Part shown: positions 50,396 to 59,631 of the stretch, in pieces
Position numbering within the stretch: position 1 is the first letter of the stretch
Layout: every line of letters starts with the position of its first letter
Source of the DNA: Bog-159 sp963709155
Lineage (GTDB): Bacteria; Acidobacteriota; Terriglobia; Bryobacterales; Bryobacteraceae
Length of the DNA stretch: 64,000 nt
Assembly: GCA_963709155.1 (NCBI GenBank)
Contig: CAVPVD010000002.1
Span: forward strand, 124,001-188,000
Direction: 5' to 3'
The notes under the pieces: generated by a model
Databases searched by the model: none
What the model was told of the DNA's origin: nothing
What the model saw: the letters and a program-made list of their open reading frames with translations, nothing else
Position numbers and translations under genes: made by a program

Positions 50396-52231
50396 CTACT
50401 TGCGCTTGGTTAACAGCACCTTCACCACCACCGGCTCGCTGCCGCGCATCACCTTCACCATCACTTCGTCGCCCGGCTTCTTGGCGCGCAGCGCATAGGT
50501 GAAATCGTATAGATTCTGGACCGCCTTGCCATCGAACTCCACCAGCACGTCGCCCGCTTTCAAACCGGCCTTCGCGGCGGGAGAGCCTTCCCGAATATCG
50601 GCAAACTTTACACCTTTGACGCCTTCGCCAAAGTCCGGAATGCTGCCAAAATCCGGACCATATCCCGAATGCCCGGAAGGGGACGACCCCGCTACGTCTC
50701 CGGCGTGCTCCGGCTCCTTCACGCGCACGAACGTGGGACGTTCCGGCTCCTCGCGCAAATCCTCGCCCACCTCCGCGACCATCTGTAGCAGCTTCGCCGC
50801 GTCCGGCGCATCGATCTTGTCCCAGGTGTCGCTGGGCTTGTGATAATCGGCATGCAGCCCGGAGAAAAAGAACAGCACCGGAACCTGCTTGGTGGTGAAC
50901 GACGTATGGTCGCTCGATCCATATCCCGCTTCGGAATAGTCGATCCGCAGGCCGTACTTGGGAGTCACTTCCTCCAGCAGCTTCCGCAAAGTCGTTCCGG
51001 TGCCCACGCCGCCGATGAAAACCCTGCCGTCGCGCACCCGGCCGATCATGTCCATGTTGATCATGGTCACGTCCTTATCGAGCGGCAGCAGCGGATGGTT
51101 GACGAAATAGCTCGAACCCAATAGCCCCAACTCCTCGCCCGCGAAGGTCAGAAACAGGATCCCGCGCTTCTGTTTTGGCTGCGTGGTGAACCAGCGCGCC
51201 AGTTCGATCACCCCAGCCGTGCCGGAAGCGTTATCGTCGGCGCCTGGATGAATCGTGCCGGCCAGCGAAGGCGCCAGCGAGAACTGCTCGCCCAGGCCGA
51301 GGTGATCGTAATGCGCTCCGATCACCACGTATTCGTCGGTAGTTCCCGGCAGATAGCCCGCCACGTTATGCACGGTCTTCACCACCCGCTCCACATCCAG
51401 GTTGGCGTCCACCTGGAGCGAATCCGGGAAGGCGAAAGATCGCGGCTGCAGGTCCTGGTCGATACCCTTCTGGATCTCGTCGGGACTCTTGCCCGCGATC
51501 GCGAACCAACGCTCGGCGATCTCATACCGCACCTGCACGAACGGAATCCCGGCATCGCCTGGCCCGGCATCGCCCGCGAACTTGGCCAGTTCATCGGCTT
51601 CGCCGGGATGTGCCGCCTGATCGCTCATCAGCACCACGCCGCGCGCGCCATGCATCTTGGCATTCGAGGCCTTGCTCCAGAACTGCGAATGCTGGGTGTA
51701 GACCTTGCCCGCAAAGACGCTCTTCTCGTCGAACTCCTGCGGCTCGTGCCGCATAATGAGCACGACCTTATCGTGTACGTCGATGCCTTTGTAGTCGTCG
51801 TAGTTATATTCCGGCGCTGTGATGCCATAACCGGCGAACACGACGGCGCCGCTCATCTTCTCGCGTGCCGAGAAATTGAAAGGGATGAAATCGTCTGGAA
51901 ACGCCAGCTTGATTTGCCGGCCGTCGGCCCTGTACGCAAAGCGGTTTTCCTTGCCCAGTTTGGCGTTGGTGGTGACGTTGAAGGGTTGGTAGTAGCTCTT
52001 CCCATCGAGCGGCTGCAGCCCGAACGAGTGGAATTTTGCGGCGATAAACGCGGCCGCCTTTTCCAATTCAGGCGTGCCGGTGCCGCGCCCTTTCAGTTTG
52101 GCCGAGGCCAAAAACTTCACGTCGTCCAGAAACAGGTTCGGATCGATCGACGCGGTAGCGCCAAACGCGCCCACTGCTATGGCGAAAGCGCAAAAGGCTA
52201 CGCCTAACGGCGCACGTTTCAATGGCTTCAT
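50396..52231 (-). CDS. M28-family aminopeptidase with PA and PDZ domains, exported
   Basis: 611 residues with signal 'LGVAFCAFAIAVGAFGATA'. A PA-type insert ('AVVFAGYGITAPEYNYDDYK') lies near 130-250. The M28 core has zinc ligands in 'VIGAHYDHLG', 'HPGADDNASG', 'FAGEELGLLGS', 'INMDMIGR' and 'GSSDHTSF' (about 310-465). A C-terminal PDZ domain contains 'GLKAGDVLVEFDGKAVQNL'. It removes N-terminal residues from peptides in the periplasm. It is followed on the same strand only by a repeat; the DsbA-like gene lies 23 bp upstream on the same strand. Confidence 0.92.
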   Translation of the reverse strand: MKPLKRAPLGVAFCAFAIAVGAFGATASIDPNLFLDDVKFLASAKLKGRGTGTPELEKAAAFIAAKFHSFGLQPLDGKSYYQPFNVTTNAKLGKENRFAYRADGRQIKLAFPDDFIPFNFSAREKMSGAVVFAGYGITAPEYNYDDYKGIDVHDKVVLIMRHEPQEFDEKSVFAGKVYTQHSQFWSKASNAKMHGARGVVLMSDQAAHPGEADELAKFAGDAGPGDAGIPFVQVRYEIAERWFAIAGKSPDEIQKGIDQDLQPRSFAFPDSLQVDANLDVERVVKTVHNVAGYLPGTTDEYVVIGAHYDHLGLGEQFSLAPSLAGTIHPGADDNASGTAGVIELARWFTTQPKQKRGILFLTFAGEELGLLGSSYFVNHPLLPLDKDVTMINMDMIGRVRDGRVFIGGVGTGTTLRKLLEEVTPKYGLRIDYSEAGYGSSDHTSFTTKQVPVLFFFSGLHADYHKPSDTWDKIDAPDAAKLLQMVAEVGEDLREEPERPTFVRVKEPEHAGDVAGSSPSGHSGYGPDFGSIPDFGEGVKGVKFADIREGSPAAKAGLKAGDVLVEFDGKAVQNLYDFTYALRAKKPGDEVMVKVMRGSEPVVVKVLLTKRK

Positions 52232-52254
52232 GAATGCTTCCTAAAGGGACTGTT

Positions 52255-53196
52255 CTAATTCAACTTCGGGGCGGGCAGGGCCACTTCGCAGCCGCAATCT
52301 TCGCCGGCATTGTGGGCGGTTTTCTGATACTCGATTTCGTAGTCGATGACGTTGCGCAGCGTCGGCCAATCCATGCGTCCCACCAGGGGCCGGCCGTTGA
52401 CGAACAACGTGGGGGTCGCGCCGACATGCACTTCTTTGCCGAGCGCCTGGGCTTTGTTCACTTCCGCTTCGGTTTCCTTGTTATCCATGCAGCGGGAAAG
52501 TTGCAGCGGATCGAGGTCCTTGCCTTTGGCAAACTCCAGCACCTTGTCTTTGAGGTTAGCGGGGTTCACTTCCTCCTGGTGCGCGAAAATCCAGTCGTGA
52601 TAATCCCAGAAGGCATTGGCGTTCTGGCGGAAGATGCAGCGCCCGGCAATCGCGGCCGCCCGGGCCCAAGGATGCAGTTGGTCGAGCGGAAACTCTTCGA
52701 AATAGAAGCGCACTTGTTTGGGGTAAGCGCTCATCAGGTTGTCGCGCAGCGTCTTGGCTTCTTCTTTGCAGACGGGACATTCGAAATCGCTGAACTCCAC
52801 CAGCACCACCGGCGCGCCGGGCGTACCGAAGCTGGGCTGCAGATCGGTCTTCAACTTGTCCAGTTCGTCCTTGAATGGATTCTGGGAGATATCGTAGAGG
52901 TTGCCCTCCACGATCTTCTGCCCGTCCTTCGAAATGTAGTACTGGTAGTCGGCGCTGGCGCCGCCGGCCGACGCGTGTACGGCCACGGTGACAAATCCGG
53001 GCATATCCGACGGCTTGGGATCGGAAACCTCCACCTTGATCTGCGGTCCGAACACCTTGAGGTGCCGCACGTAGGCTTCAAAGGTAGGCTTGTCGAAGGC
53101 GGACTTCTTCTCCGCGGGCTTTTCGGCGGTCTTATCCGGCGGAGCCGAATACAGACCAGCGGCCAACAGGGTGAAACACAGGAAAAATCGGGACAT
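52255..53196 (-). CDS. DsbA-like thioredoxin-fold protein, exported
   Basis: 313 residues with signal 'FFLCFTLLAAGLYS'. After an N-terminal extension of about 140 residues comes a DsbA/DsbG-like domain with active site 'FECPVCKEEAKTL' near residue 170, and cis-Pro loop 'VGATPTLFVNGRPLVG' near 270. Such proteins oxidise, isomerise or reduce disulfides outside the cytoplasm. The C-terminal 'CGCEV' adds two more cysteines. Together with the M28 gene 23 bp downstream it may form an operon for exported proteins. Confidence 0.85.
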   Translation of the reverse strand: MSRFFLCFTLLAAGLYSAPPDKTAEKPAEKKSAFDKPTFEAYVRHLKVFGPQIKVEVSDPKPSDMPGFVTVAVHASAGGASADYQYYISKDGQKIVEGNLYDISQNPFKDELDKLKTDLQPSFGTPGAPVVLVEFSDFECPVCKEEAKTLRDNLMSAYPKQVRFYFEEFPLDQLHPWARAAAIAGRCIFRQNANAFWDYHDWIFAHQEEVNPANLKDKVLEFAKGKDLDPLQLSRCMDNKETEAEVNKAQALGKEVHVGATPTLFVNGRPLVGRMDWPTLRNVIDYEIEYQKTAHNAGEDCGCEVALPAPKLN

Positions 53197-53277
53197 TTAA
53201 TGGTTATTGTAACCCAGCGGCGTGCGGCCTAACGTCTCGCGTACGCGAGGCTTTGAATCATCCATAATGAAAGGACC

Positions 53278-54438
53278 GTGTCTTTGCTTTGCTATCTGGA
53301 CGCCTTCTCCGGGATCAGCGGCGATATGCTGGTAGGCGCGCTGGCGGATGCCGGCGCCGATCAGGCCGCGATCGTCGATGCGCTCGCCTCGCTTGAAACG
53401 GGGGCGGTCCTGTCATTCGAGCGGGTGAAGCGCTGCGGCATCGCCGCCACGAAGTTTCACGTCGCGATTGAGGAAACGCATGTCCACCGGCACCTGGCGC
53501 ACATTCTGAAGATGATCGAGAAGGCCGCCCTGCCCGACCGCGCCAAACATAATGCGGCGGCCGTGTTCCAGCGGCTTGGGGAGGCCGAGGCTGCGGTGCA
53601 CCAGGTGCCGGTCGAACATGTTCATTTCCACGAAGTAGGCGCAGCCGATTCCATTGCGGACATCGTCGGCGCCTGCCTGGCGTTCGAGTTGCTCGGCGTG
53701 ACGCAAATCGTATCCGCGCCGCTCAACGTCGGCAGCGGCACCGCATCCACCGCGCACGGCCTCCTGCCGGTGCCCGCCCCGGCTACGGCGGCGCTGCTAC
53801 ACGGCAAGCCGATTTATTCCGATGGCCCGGCGGTAGAGCTCACCACCCCCACCGGCGCGGCTCTGGCCGTCACGCTGGCGCGCGAGTTCGGCGGTCTGCC
53901 GCCGTTGAAGATCGCCGCGATGGGCTATGGCGCGGGCGGCTACGATTTTCCCGAGCGCGCCAATGTGCTGCGCGTCATCCTGGGCGAAGAAACCGGCGCC
54001 GCCGAGGCCACCACAATTTCGGTCCTCGAAGCCAATATCGACGATCTCAGCCCCCAGATTCTCGCCTATGCCATGGAACGCCTGCTCGAAGCGGGTGCCC
54101 TCGACGTCACTCTCCAGGCCATCGAAATGAAGAAAGGCCGACCCGGCACCCTGCTGCGCGTGCTGGCGCGCCCGGAGGATCGGGAAGCCCTGGTGCAGGT
54201 GATCTTCGCCGAAACCTCCACCCTGGGCTTGCGGACTTACGCGGCCGATCGCCGCGTGCAGGCGCGCCACTGGGTGGACGTGGAAACCCCGCAGGGCAAG
54301 GTGCGCATGAAGGTTTCAGGCGAAGGCGCATACGCGCCGGAATTTGAAGACTGCCGCCGCCTCGCCCGGGAATCCGGCGTGCCGCTGAAGCATGTCATTG
54401 CGGAAGCCAATTTCGCGTACTTGAAGAATTCGAGATGA
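53278..54438 (+). CDS. larC: LarC, nickel-pincer cofactor biosynthesis protein
   Basis: 386 residues from GTG 53278. Opens 'LLCYLDAFSGISGDMLVGAL', the LarC start; 'HVHFHEVGAADSIADIVG' near 113 is the conserved His/Glu region; 'LTTPTGAAL' and 'GYGAGGYDFPERANVLRV' follow, and the C-terminal part has 'EANIDDLSPQILAYAMERLL'. LarC inserts nickel into the pincer cofactor of lactate racemase-type enzymes. It is a single frame, not split in two as in Lactiplantibacillus. No larA, larB or larE is in the window. ATGA overlap with metG. Confidence 0.93.
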   Translation: MSLLCYLDAFSGISGDMLVGALADAGADQAAIVDALASLETGAVLSFERVKRCGIAATKFHVAIEETHVHRHLAHILKMIEKAALPDRAKHNAAAVFQRLGEAEAAVHQVPVEHVHFHEVGAADSIADIVGACLAFELLGVTQIVSAPLNVGSGTASTAHGLLPVPAPATAALLHGKPIYSDGPAVELTTPTGAALAVTLAREFGGLPPLKIAAMGYGAGGYDFPERANVLRVILGEETGAAEATTISVLEANIDDLSPQILAYAMERLLEAGALDVTLQAIEMKKGRPGTLLRVLARPEDREALVQVIFAETSTLGLRTYAADRRVQARHWVDVETPQGKVRMKVSGEGAYAPEFEDCRRLARESGVPLKHVIAEANFAYLKNSR

Positions 54439-56354
54439 ACAAATACTACCTCACCACTCCCATCTACTACGTCAACGCCGCGCCGCACATCGGGCATGCC
54501 TATACCACCATCGTTGCGGACCTCATCAAACGCTTGAAGCGCATGCAGGGTTACCAGGCCGTCCTCACCACCGGCAGCGACGAGCATGGCGTCAACGTGG
54601 AGCGCGCCGCGCAACGCATCGGAAAGACTCCCAAAGAATTCTGTGACGTGATTTCGGCAGAGTTTCAACGGCAGTGGCAGATGCTGGGCCTGCAGATTGA
54701 TCACTTCCAGCGCACCACCGACCCGAAGCACGCCCGGGTGGTCAACGATCTGTTTAATCGCTGCCGCCAAAACGGTTATATCTACAAGGGTTCGTACACC
54801 GGGCAGTATTGCATTTTCGACAATCTCTACGTCAATGAAGCCAAGCCCGGCGACCCCTGTCCGGATTGCGGGCGCCCAACCGAGACCGTCACCGAAGAGA
54901 ACTTCTTCTTTAAGCTCTCCGCGTTTACCGACAGACTGCTGGCGCTTTACGAAGCTCAGCCCGATTTTCTGCAACCCGAGACGCGCCGCAACGAAGCCTT
55001 GGCATTCTTACGGCAAGGCCTTACGGATCTTTCAATTACCCGCACAAACATCACGTGGGGCATTCCCGTAGAAGGCGAAGCGCCGCACATTTTCTACGTC
55101 TGGTTCGACGCGCTCATCGCTTATAAGACGGCGGTCGAAGGCGAGGGCTTCTGGCCGGCCGACCTGCACCTCATCGGCAAGGAGATTCTGCGCTTTCACG
55201 GGGTGTTCTGGCCCGCGTTCCTGATGGCCGCGGACCTGCCGCTGCCCAAGAAGATCTTCGCGCACGGCTGGCTGCTCTTCGAGGAGAGCAAGATGAGCAA
55301 GTCGCGCGGTAACATCGTGCGCTCCGAGCCAATTCAGCAGGTGATGGGGGCGGATGCGCTGCGCTATTTCCTGCTCCGCGAGGTGGTCTTCGGGCAGGAC
55401 GGCAGCTTCAGCTATGACGCCCTGATCGGCCGGTACAACTCGGAACTGGCCAACGGGCTCGGCAACCTGGTGAGCCGTACGCTGACTATGATCGGGCAGT
55501 ATCGCGGCGGAACCATACCGGCGGGCACCGTGGATGCCATCGCGGATGCTGCCCGCAGCACCATCGCGGACGTGGCCGCCGCCTTCGATGCCTTCGAATT
55601 CACCCGCGGTCTGGAAGCCGTCTGGGTGCTGCTCTCCAGGTTGGATAAATTCATCGTGGAGCGCGCGCCCTGGAAACTGGCAAAGAAGCCCGAAGCGCAG
55701 GGCGATCTCGACGCCACCCTCTACACGGCCGCCGAGGCACTGCGCATCGCCACCGTGCTGCTGGCGCCGGTTTTGCCGCAGTCGACGCCGAAGATTTGGG
55801 CGCAACTCGGCATGGCCGAGCCGATTGAATCCGTGCGGCTCGATCAACTCGCCTGGGGCCAACTGCCGCCAGGCCAAAAGATTGGCGAAGTCGCCGGCGT
55901 GTTTCCGCGCATCGAGGCCAAGGAAGCCATCGCCAAAATGCAGGAACTGGAGATTCGCGTCACCGAACAGCAGAACATCATGCTGGGCAAGACGCCGGCG
56001 GCCCCGCCAGCCGCGCCGCTGTCCGACCGCATCGCCATCGACGACTTCGTTAAAGTGGACATGCGAGTAGGCCAAGTACTTTCAGCCGAGCCGGTTAAGG
56101 GCGCGGATAAGCTACTTCACTTGAAGGTAGATATCGGCGAACCGCAGCCGCGCACCATCGTAGCGGGGATCGCGGAAGCTTATTCGCCTATGGAACTGAT
56201 CGGCCGCAAAGTGGTGATCGTGGCCAACCTGCAACCGCGCAAGCTGCGTGGAATCGAATCGAACGGGATGATCGTGGCCGGGTCCGTCGAAGGCGGCAAG
56301 CCGGTGCTCGCTGGATTTCTGGAAGACGTTCCCATCGGGGCGCGCCTCAAGTGA
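54435..56354 (+). CDS. metG: Methionine--tRNA ligase
   Basis: 639 residues. Class I HIGH motif 'NAAPHIGHAYTTIVADL' at about 12-28; a zinc-knuckle pair 'CPDCGRP' near 142; KMSKS motif 'ESKMSKSRGNIV' near 291. The C-terminus is an EMAP-II-like tRNA-binding domain ('VDMRVGQVLSAEPVKGADKL', 'VIVANLQPRKLRGIESNGM'). The start overlaps the larC stop and the stop overlaps the tatD start, so larC-metG-tatD-polyprenyl synthase is one tightly packed operon. Confidence 0.96.
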   Translation: MNKYYLTTPIYYVNAAPHIGHAYTTIVADLIKRLKRMQGYQAVLTTGSDEHGVNVERAAQRIGKTPKEFCDVISAEFQRQWQMLGLQIDHFQRTTDPKHARVVNDLFNRCRQNGYIYKGSYTGQYCIFDNLYVNEAKPGDPCPDCGRPTETVTEENFFFKLSAFTDRLLALYEAQPDFLQPETRRNEALAFLRQGLTDLSITRTNITWGIPVEGEAPHIFYVWFDALIAYKTAVEGEGFWPADLHLIGKEILRFHGVFWPAFLMAADLPLPKKIFAHGWLLFEESKMSKSRGNIVRSEPIQQVMGADALRYFLLREVVFGQDGSFSYDALIGRYNSELANGLGNLVSRTLTMIGQYRGGTIPAGTVDAIADAARSTIADVAAAFDAFEFTRGLEAVWVLLSRLDKFIVERAPWKLAKKPEAQGDLDATLYTAAEALRIATVLLAPVLPQSTPKIWAQLGMAEPIESVRLDQLAWGQLPPGQKIGEVAGVFPRIEAKEAIAKMQELEIRVTEQQNIMLGKTPAAPPAAPLSDRIAIDDFVKVDMRVGQVLSAEPVKGADKLLHLKVDIGEPQPRTIVAGIAEAYSPMELIGRKVVIVANLQPRKLRGIESNGMIVAGSVEGGKPVLAGFLEDVPIGARLK

Positions 56355-57130
56355 AGCTGATCGATTCGCATTGCCACCTGGACGACAAGCAGTTCGACCC
56401 GGACCGTGCCGAAGTGATTGCGCGCGCCCGCGAGGCCGGCGTGGAGCGTATGATGGCCATCGGCACAGGCGACGGGCCGCCGGATCTGGAAGCCGCGCTA
56501 CGGCTGGCCCGCCAGCACGATTTCATCTACGCCACGGTCGGAGTCCATCCGCACGATGCCGCAAAAGCCACGCCGGAGACCTTTGCTGCCCTGGAGGCGC
56601 TCAGCCGTGAATCCAAAGTCCTCGCCATAGGCGAAATCGGCCTCGACTATCATTACGATTTTTCGCCGCGCGATGTGCAGCACGACGTCTTCGTCGCGCA
56701 GTTGAAGCTGGCGGCGACGGCCGGAAAGCCCGTCGTGATCCATACCCGCGAGGCCTGGGAGGATACGCTGGCGCTGTTGCGCGAACACGCGTCGGGCGCC
56801 GGCATCATCCACTGTTTCAGCGGCGGTCCGGAGGAAGCCCGGCAGGCGCTGGATCTCGGATTCTACTTGAGCTTCGGCGGAGTCGTCACCTTTCCGAAGG
56901 CGGAAGCGCTACGCGACGCGGCGCGCATGGCGCCCGAAGACCGTCTGCTGGTGGAAACCGATGCGCCGTATCTGGCGCCCGTCCCCAAGCGCGGCAAACG
57001 CAATGAGCCGGCCTTTATGGTGGAGACGGCGCGCCGCCTGGGCGAGGTTCGCGGCGTCGCGCCGGAGCGAATCGCCGAAATCACCACTGCGAACTTCGAA
57101 CGGCTGCTGCTAAACTGTAACTTCCAATGA
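56351..57130 (+). CDS. tatD: TatD-family metal-dependent DNase/hydrolase
   Basis: 259 residues from GTG 56351. Metal sites: 'DSHCHLDD' at the start, 'IGEIGLDYHYD' near 92, 'PVVIHTREAWED' near 127, 'IIHCFSGGPEEARQ' near 153 and 'LLVETDAPYLAP' near 205. TatD proteins are 3'-5' exonucleases or related amidohydrolases. The metG-tatD neighbourhood is common in bacteria. GTGA overlap upstream and ATGA overlap downstream. Confidence 0.93.
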   Translation: MKLIDSHCHLDDKQFDPDRAEVIARAREAGVERMMAIGTGDGPPDLEAALRLARQHDFIYATVGVHPHDAAKATPETFAALEALSRESKVLAIGEIGLDYHYDFSPRDVQHDVFVAQLKLAATAGKPVVIHTREAWEDTLALLREHASGAGIIHCFSGGPEEARQALDLGFYLSFGGVVTFPKAEALRDAARMAPEDRLLVETDAPYLAPVPKRGKRNEPAFMVETARRLGEVRGVAPERIAEITTANFERLLLNCNFQ

Positions 57131-58137
57131 ACTTGGGCAAGCTCGGGCAAGCCATCACCGGCAAAGAGATCTTCGATCTGATCCACGACGATCTGGAGCG
57201 CGTGGAAAAGGAGATCAGCCTGGAGACCGTCGCGTCGGTGGAGGTGGTCACCCAGATCGGCCAATACCTCCAGGAGAGCGGCGGCAAGCGGCTGCGTCCA
57301 TCGCTGCTGCTGCTGGCTTCGCGGCTGATCGGCGGGCCAGAAGCTGTCGGCGAGAGCGCCATCCACCTGGGTGCGGTAGTTGAGATTATTCATGCCGCTA
57401 CCCTGGTGCACGACGACGTGATCGACGATGCGCGCACGCGCCGCGGCCGCCCCTCGGCCAACGCACGCTGGGGCAATCACACTTCGGTCCTGGCCGGCGA
57501 CTGGCTTTACATGGAGGCCTTCCAGGTCGCGCTGCGCGAACGCAATTTCCACGTGCTCGACCTGCTGATCGGTCTGACCCAGATGATGGTCGAAGGCGAA
57601 CTGCTGCAACTCGAGCGCATCGGCCGCATCCAGGTGACCGAAGCCGATTGCATGGAACTGGTGGACCGCAAGACAGCCTGCCTGTTTTCCGTCTGCGCCA
57701 AGCTGGGCGCGCTGGTGGCCGGCGCGGATACGCAGACCGAAGAGCGTCTCGGCGACTTTGCCTGGAACCTGGGCATGGCGTTCCAACTGGTGGACGACCT
57801 GCTCGACTTCACCTCGCGGGAGACCGTGCTGGGCAAGCCCGTGGGTAACGATCTGCGGGAGGGCAAAGTGACTCTGCCGCTGGTCTACGCTCTGGAGCAG
57901 GCCACCCCCGATGAGCGCCGCCGCGTGGAGACCATTCTGCGCGACCGCAACTACGAGCGCGTTCCGTTTTCGCAGATTCTGGCGATGGTGGAAGGCTACC
58001 AGGGCATCGCGCGGGTGAAAGAGCGCGCCCAGGCATTCACGGAGAAGGCCCGCGCCATCATCAACGAATTCCCCGAATCGCCCTATCAGCGGGCATTGTA
58101 CAGCGTGACTGAACTGATCACCGAGCGCGATCACTGA
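57127..58137 (+). CDS. Trans-polyprenyl diphosphate synthase (quinone side chain type)
   Basis: 336 residues. First Asp-rich motif 'LVHDDVIDDARTRRGRPSAN' near 97, second 'FQLVDDLLDFTSRE' near 222, and 'GGKRLRPSLLLLASRL' near 55. These are the substrate-binding features of enzymes that lengthen FPP with IPP units. Length and type fit octaprenyl/heptaprenyl synthases for menaquinone or ubiquinone; chain length cannot be read reliably. Last gene of the larC-metG-tatD operon; a long hairpin-repeat region follows. Confidence 0.92.
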   Translation: MNLGKLGQAITGKEIFDLIHDDLERVEKEISLETVASVEVVTQIGQYLQESGGKRLRPSLLLLASRLIGGPEAVGESAIHLGAVVEIIHAATLVHDDVIDDARTRRGRPSANARWGNHTSVLAGDWLYMEAFQVALRERNFHVLDLLIGLTQMMVEGELLQLERIGRIQVTEADCMELVDRKTACLFSVCAKLGALVAGADTQTEERLGDFAWNLGMAFQLVDDLLDFTSRETVLGKPVGNDLREGKVTLPLVYALEQATPDERRRVETILRDRNYERVPFSQILAMVEGYQGIARVKERAQAFTEKARAIINEFPESPYQRALYSVTELITERDH

Positions 58138-58150
58138 GCCGCGCCGTGGG

Positions 58151-58322
58151 CCGTGGCGCACGCTTTAGCGGGGCCGCCGGCCGAGCCGGTTGGAACAAAT
58201 GTGTGACCCCGCGTGGGGCACTGTCGAAAACTCACCGTGGGGCGGGCAATCATGCCCGCAGCCGCCTTTTCAGGCGGCTAAGCCGGCTGGAGAGCCGGCT
58301 GCGGCCAAGATTGGCCGCCCCA
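58151..58322. repeat. Truncated R1 and complete R3 hairpin modules
   Basis: A half R1 (58151-58175) is followed by 60 bp without structure. Then R3 (58239-58322) reads GGCGGGCAATCATGCCCGC, GCCGCCTTTTCAGGCGGC, AGCCGGCTGGAGAGCCGGCT and GCGGCCAAGATTGGCCGC. It is the reverse of 27915-27980 with an added hairpin. No gene lies in 58138-58581. Confidence 0.85.
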
Positions 58323-58401
58323 CTACTTTTGGTTTTCATCATCGTTGCGGCTCCGAAAAACAACCGCTAACTTATTGAGCGGCAATGGTGTCACAGATGA
58401 G

Positions 58402-58509
58402 CAACGCTTTAGCGTGCCGGCGGGACTTTTAAGTCCCGCTTGGGCGAGCTTACGCTCGCCAAAGATCGGGTCTGGAGACCCTCTGCAGGCGTAGACGCCT
58501 GCCCCACCG
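58402..58509. repeat. Composite hairpin repeat R1 plus inverted R2
   Basis: R1 (58402-58441) is followed by GGCGAGCTTACGCTCGCC and then R2 on the opposite strand (GGGTCTGGAGACCC, GCAGGCGTAGACGCCTGC). Same modules as the 49223 cluster, rearranged. Confidence 0.9.
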
Positions 58510-58581
58510 AAGTCCAAACTCCAGGGCGGGACCTCGGGCCACGCCCGCTGATAAAATGAGGTTCTGCCGCGAAATCAAACA

Positions 58582-59592
58582 AGAATCTTAATCCGCGCGA
58601 CGAACTGGGTGGGCGACGCGGTGATGTCGCTGCCGGCCATCCGCGCGGCGCGCGAGGCCTTTCCGGGTGCGCATGTGACCGTGCTGGCGCGGGGCTCCGT
58701 CTGCGATCTGTACCGGCGCGAAAGGGCAATCGACGCCGTCATGCTCTGCGCTGCCCGCCGGCGGCAGGCCGCCGCCGAATTGCGCCGCCAGCGTTTCGAC
58801 TGCGCGATCCTGCTGCCCAATTCGTTCGACTCCGCGCTGACGGCTCGGATGGCCGGCATTCCGCGCCGCATCGGCTACCGGCGCGATGGGCGCGGCTGGC
58901 TGCTGACCGAGGCGATTGCGCGGCCCGAGCCCGGCGAGATTCCACGGCACGAACGCTTCTACTATCTGGAATTGTTGCGGCGGGCCGGGATCATCCACGA
59001 ATATCCGCCGTGCATGGAGATCCGTCTGGATAGCTGCGACGGAGCGCGCGCAGCGGGGGCCGCGATGTTTCGGGACGCGGGCCTGGCCGCGCCGGTAGTG
59101 GGAGTCAGCCCTGGCGCGGCCTACGGCGATGCCAAGCGATGGCTTCCGGAGCGTTTCTCGGAAACCGCGGTGCGGGTGGCGTGCGCGCAAGGCGCTACGG
59201 TGGCGCTGTTCGGCGCGCCAGCGGAACGTCCATTGTGCGAAGCGCTGGCCGAGGCGATCGGCGCCGATGGCTTAACAGTCCGCTCCTTCGCCGGCCAGAC
59301 TACTCTCGGTCAATTCATCGACATGGCCGCGGCGTGCCGGCTGTTTCTGACCAACGATTCCGGCGCCATGCACATTGCGTCCGCGCTGGGTGTCCCTACC
59401 GTGACCGTATTCGGCGCCACCGACGATACCACCACGGGGCCCACGGGCGAGCGCGCGCGCATCGTGCGCGAACCAGTGGAGTGCAGCCCTTGCCTGCTGC
59501 GGAAATGTCCGATCGATCACCGCTGCATGACGCGGGTAAGCAGCGACCGCGTGGTAGCGGTGGCGCTGAAGCTGTGGGAAGAGACGGGCTGA
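58582..59592 (+). CDS. GT9 family glycosyltransferase, WaaF-like heptosyltransferase
   Basis: About 336 residues. Similarity begins at 58582 ('RILIRATNWVGDAVMSLPAI', the normal WaaF start), but no ATG, GTG or TTG stands before it in frame; the first is GTG 58609, which would remove the 'RILIRATNW' strand. Other GT9 motifs: 'VGVSPGAAYGDAKRWLPERF', 'FLTNDSGAMHIASALGVPTV' and 'FGATDDTTTGP'. Adds heptose to lipid A core in the cytoplasm. The Cys-rich 'CSPCLLRKCPIDHRC' near the end is typical of this family. The next gene is also a GT9 enzyme. Confidence 0.88.
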   Translation, partial: RILIRATNWVGDAVMSLPAIRAAREAFPGAHVTVLARGSVCDLYRRERAIDAVMLCAARRRQAAAELRRQRFDCAILLPNSFDSALTARMAGIPRRIGYRRDGRGWLLTEAIARPEPGEIPRHERFYYLELLRRAGIIHEYPPCMEIRLDSCDGARAAGAAMFRDAGLAAPVVGVSPGAAYGDAKRWLPERFSETAVRVACAQGATVALFGAPAERPLCEALAEAIGADGLTVRSFAGQTTLGQFIDMAAACRLFLTNDSGAMHIASALGVPTVTVFGATDDTTTGPTGERARIVREPVECSPCLLRKCPIDHRCMTRVSSDRVVAVALKLWEETG

Positions 59593-59631
59593 GCGCGCCT
59601 GCCCCACCATGATGATAGACTACGGGGTGAG

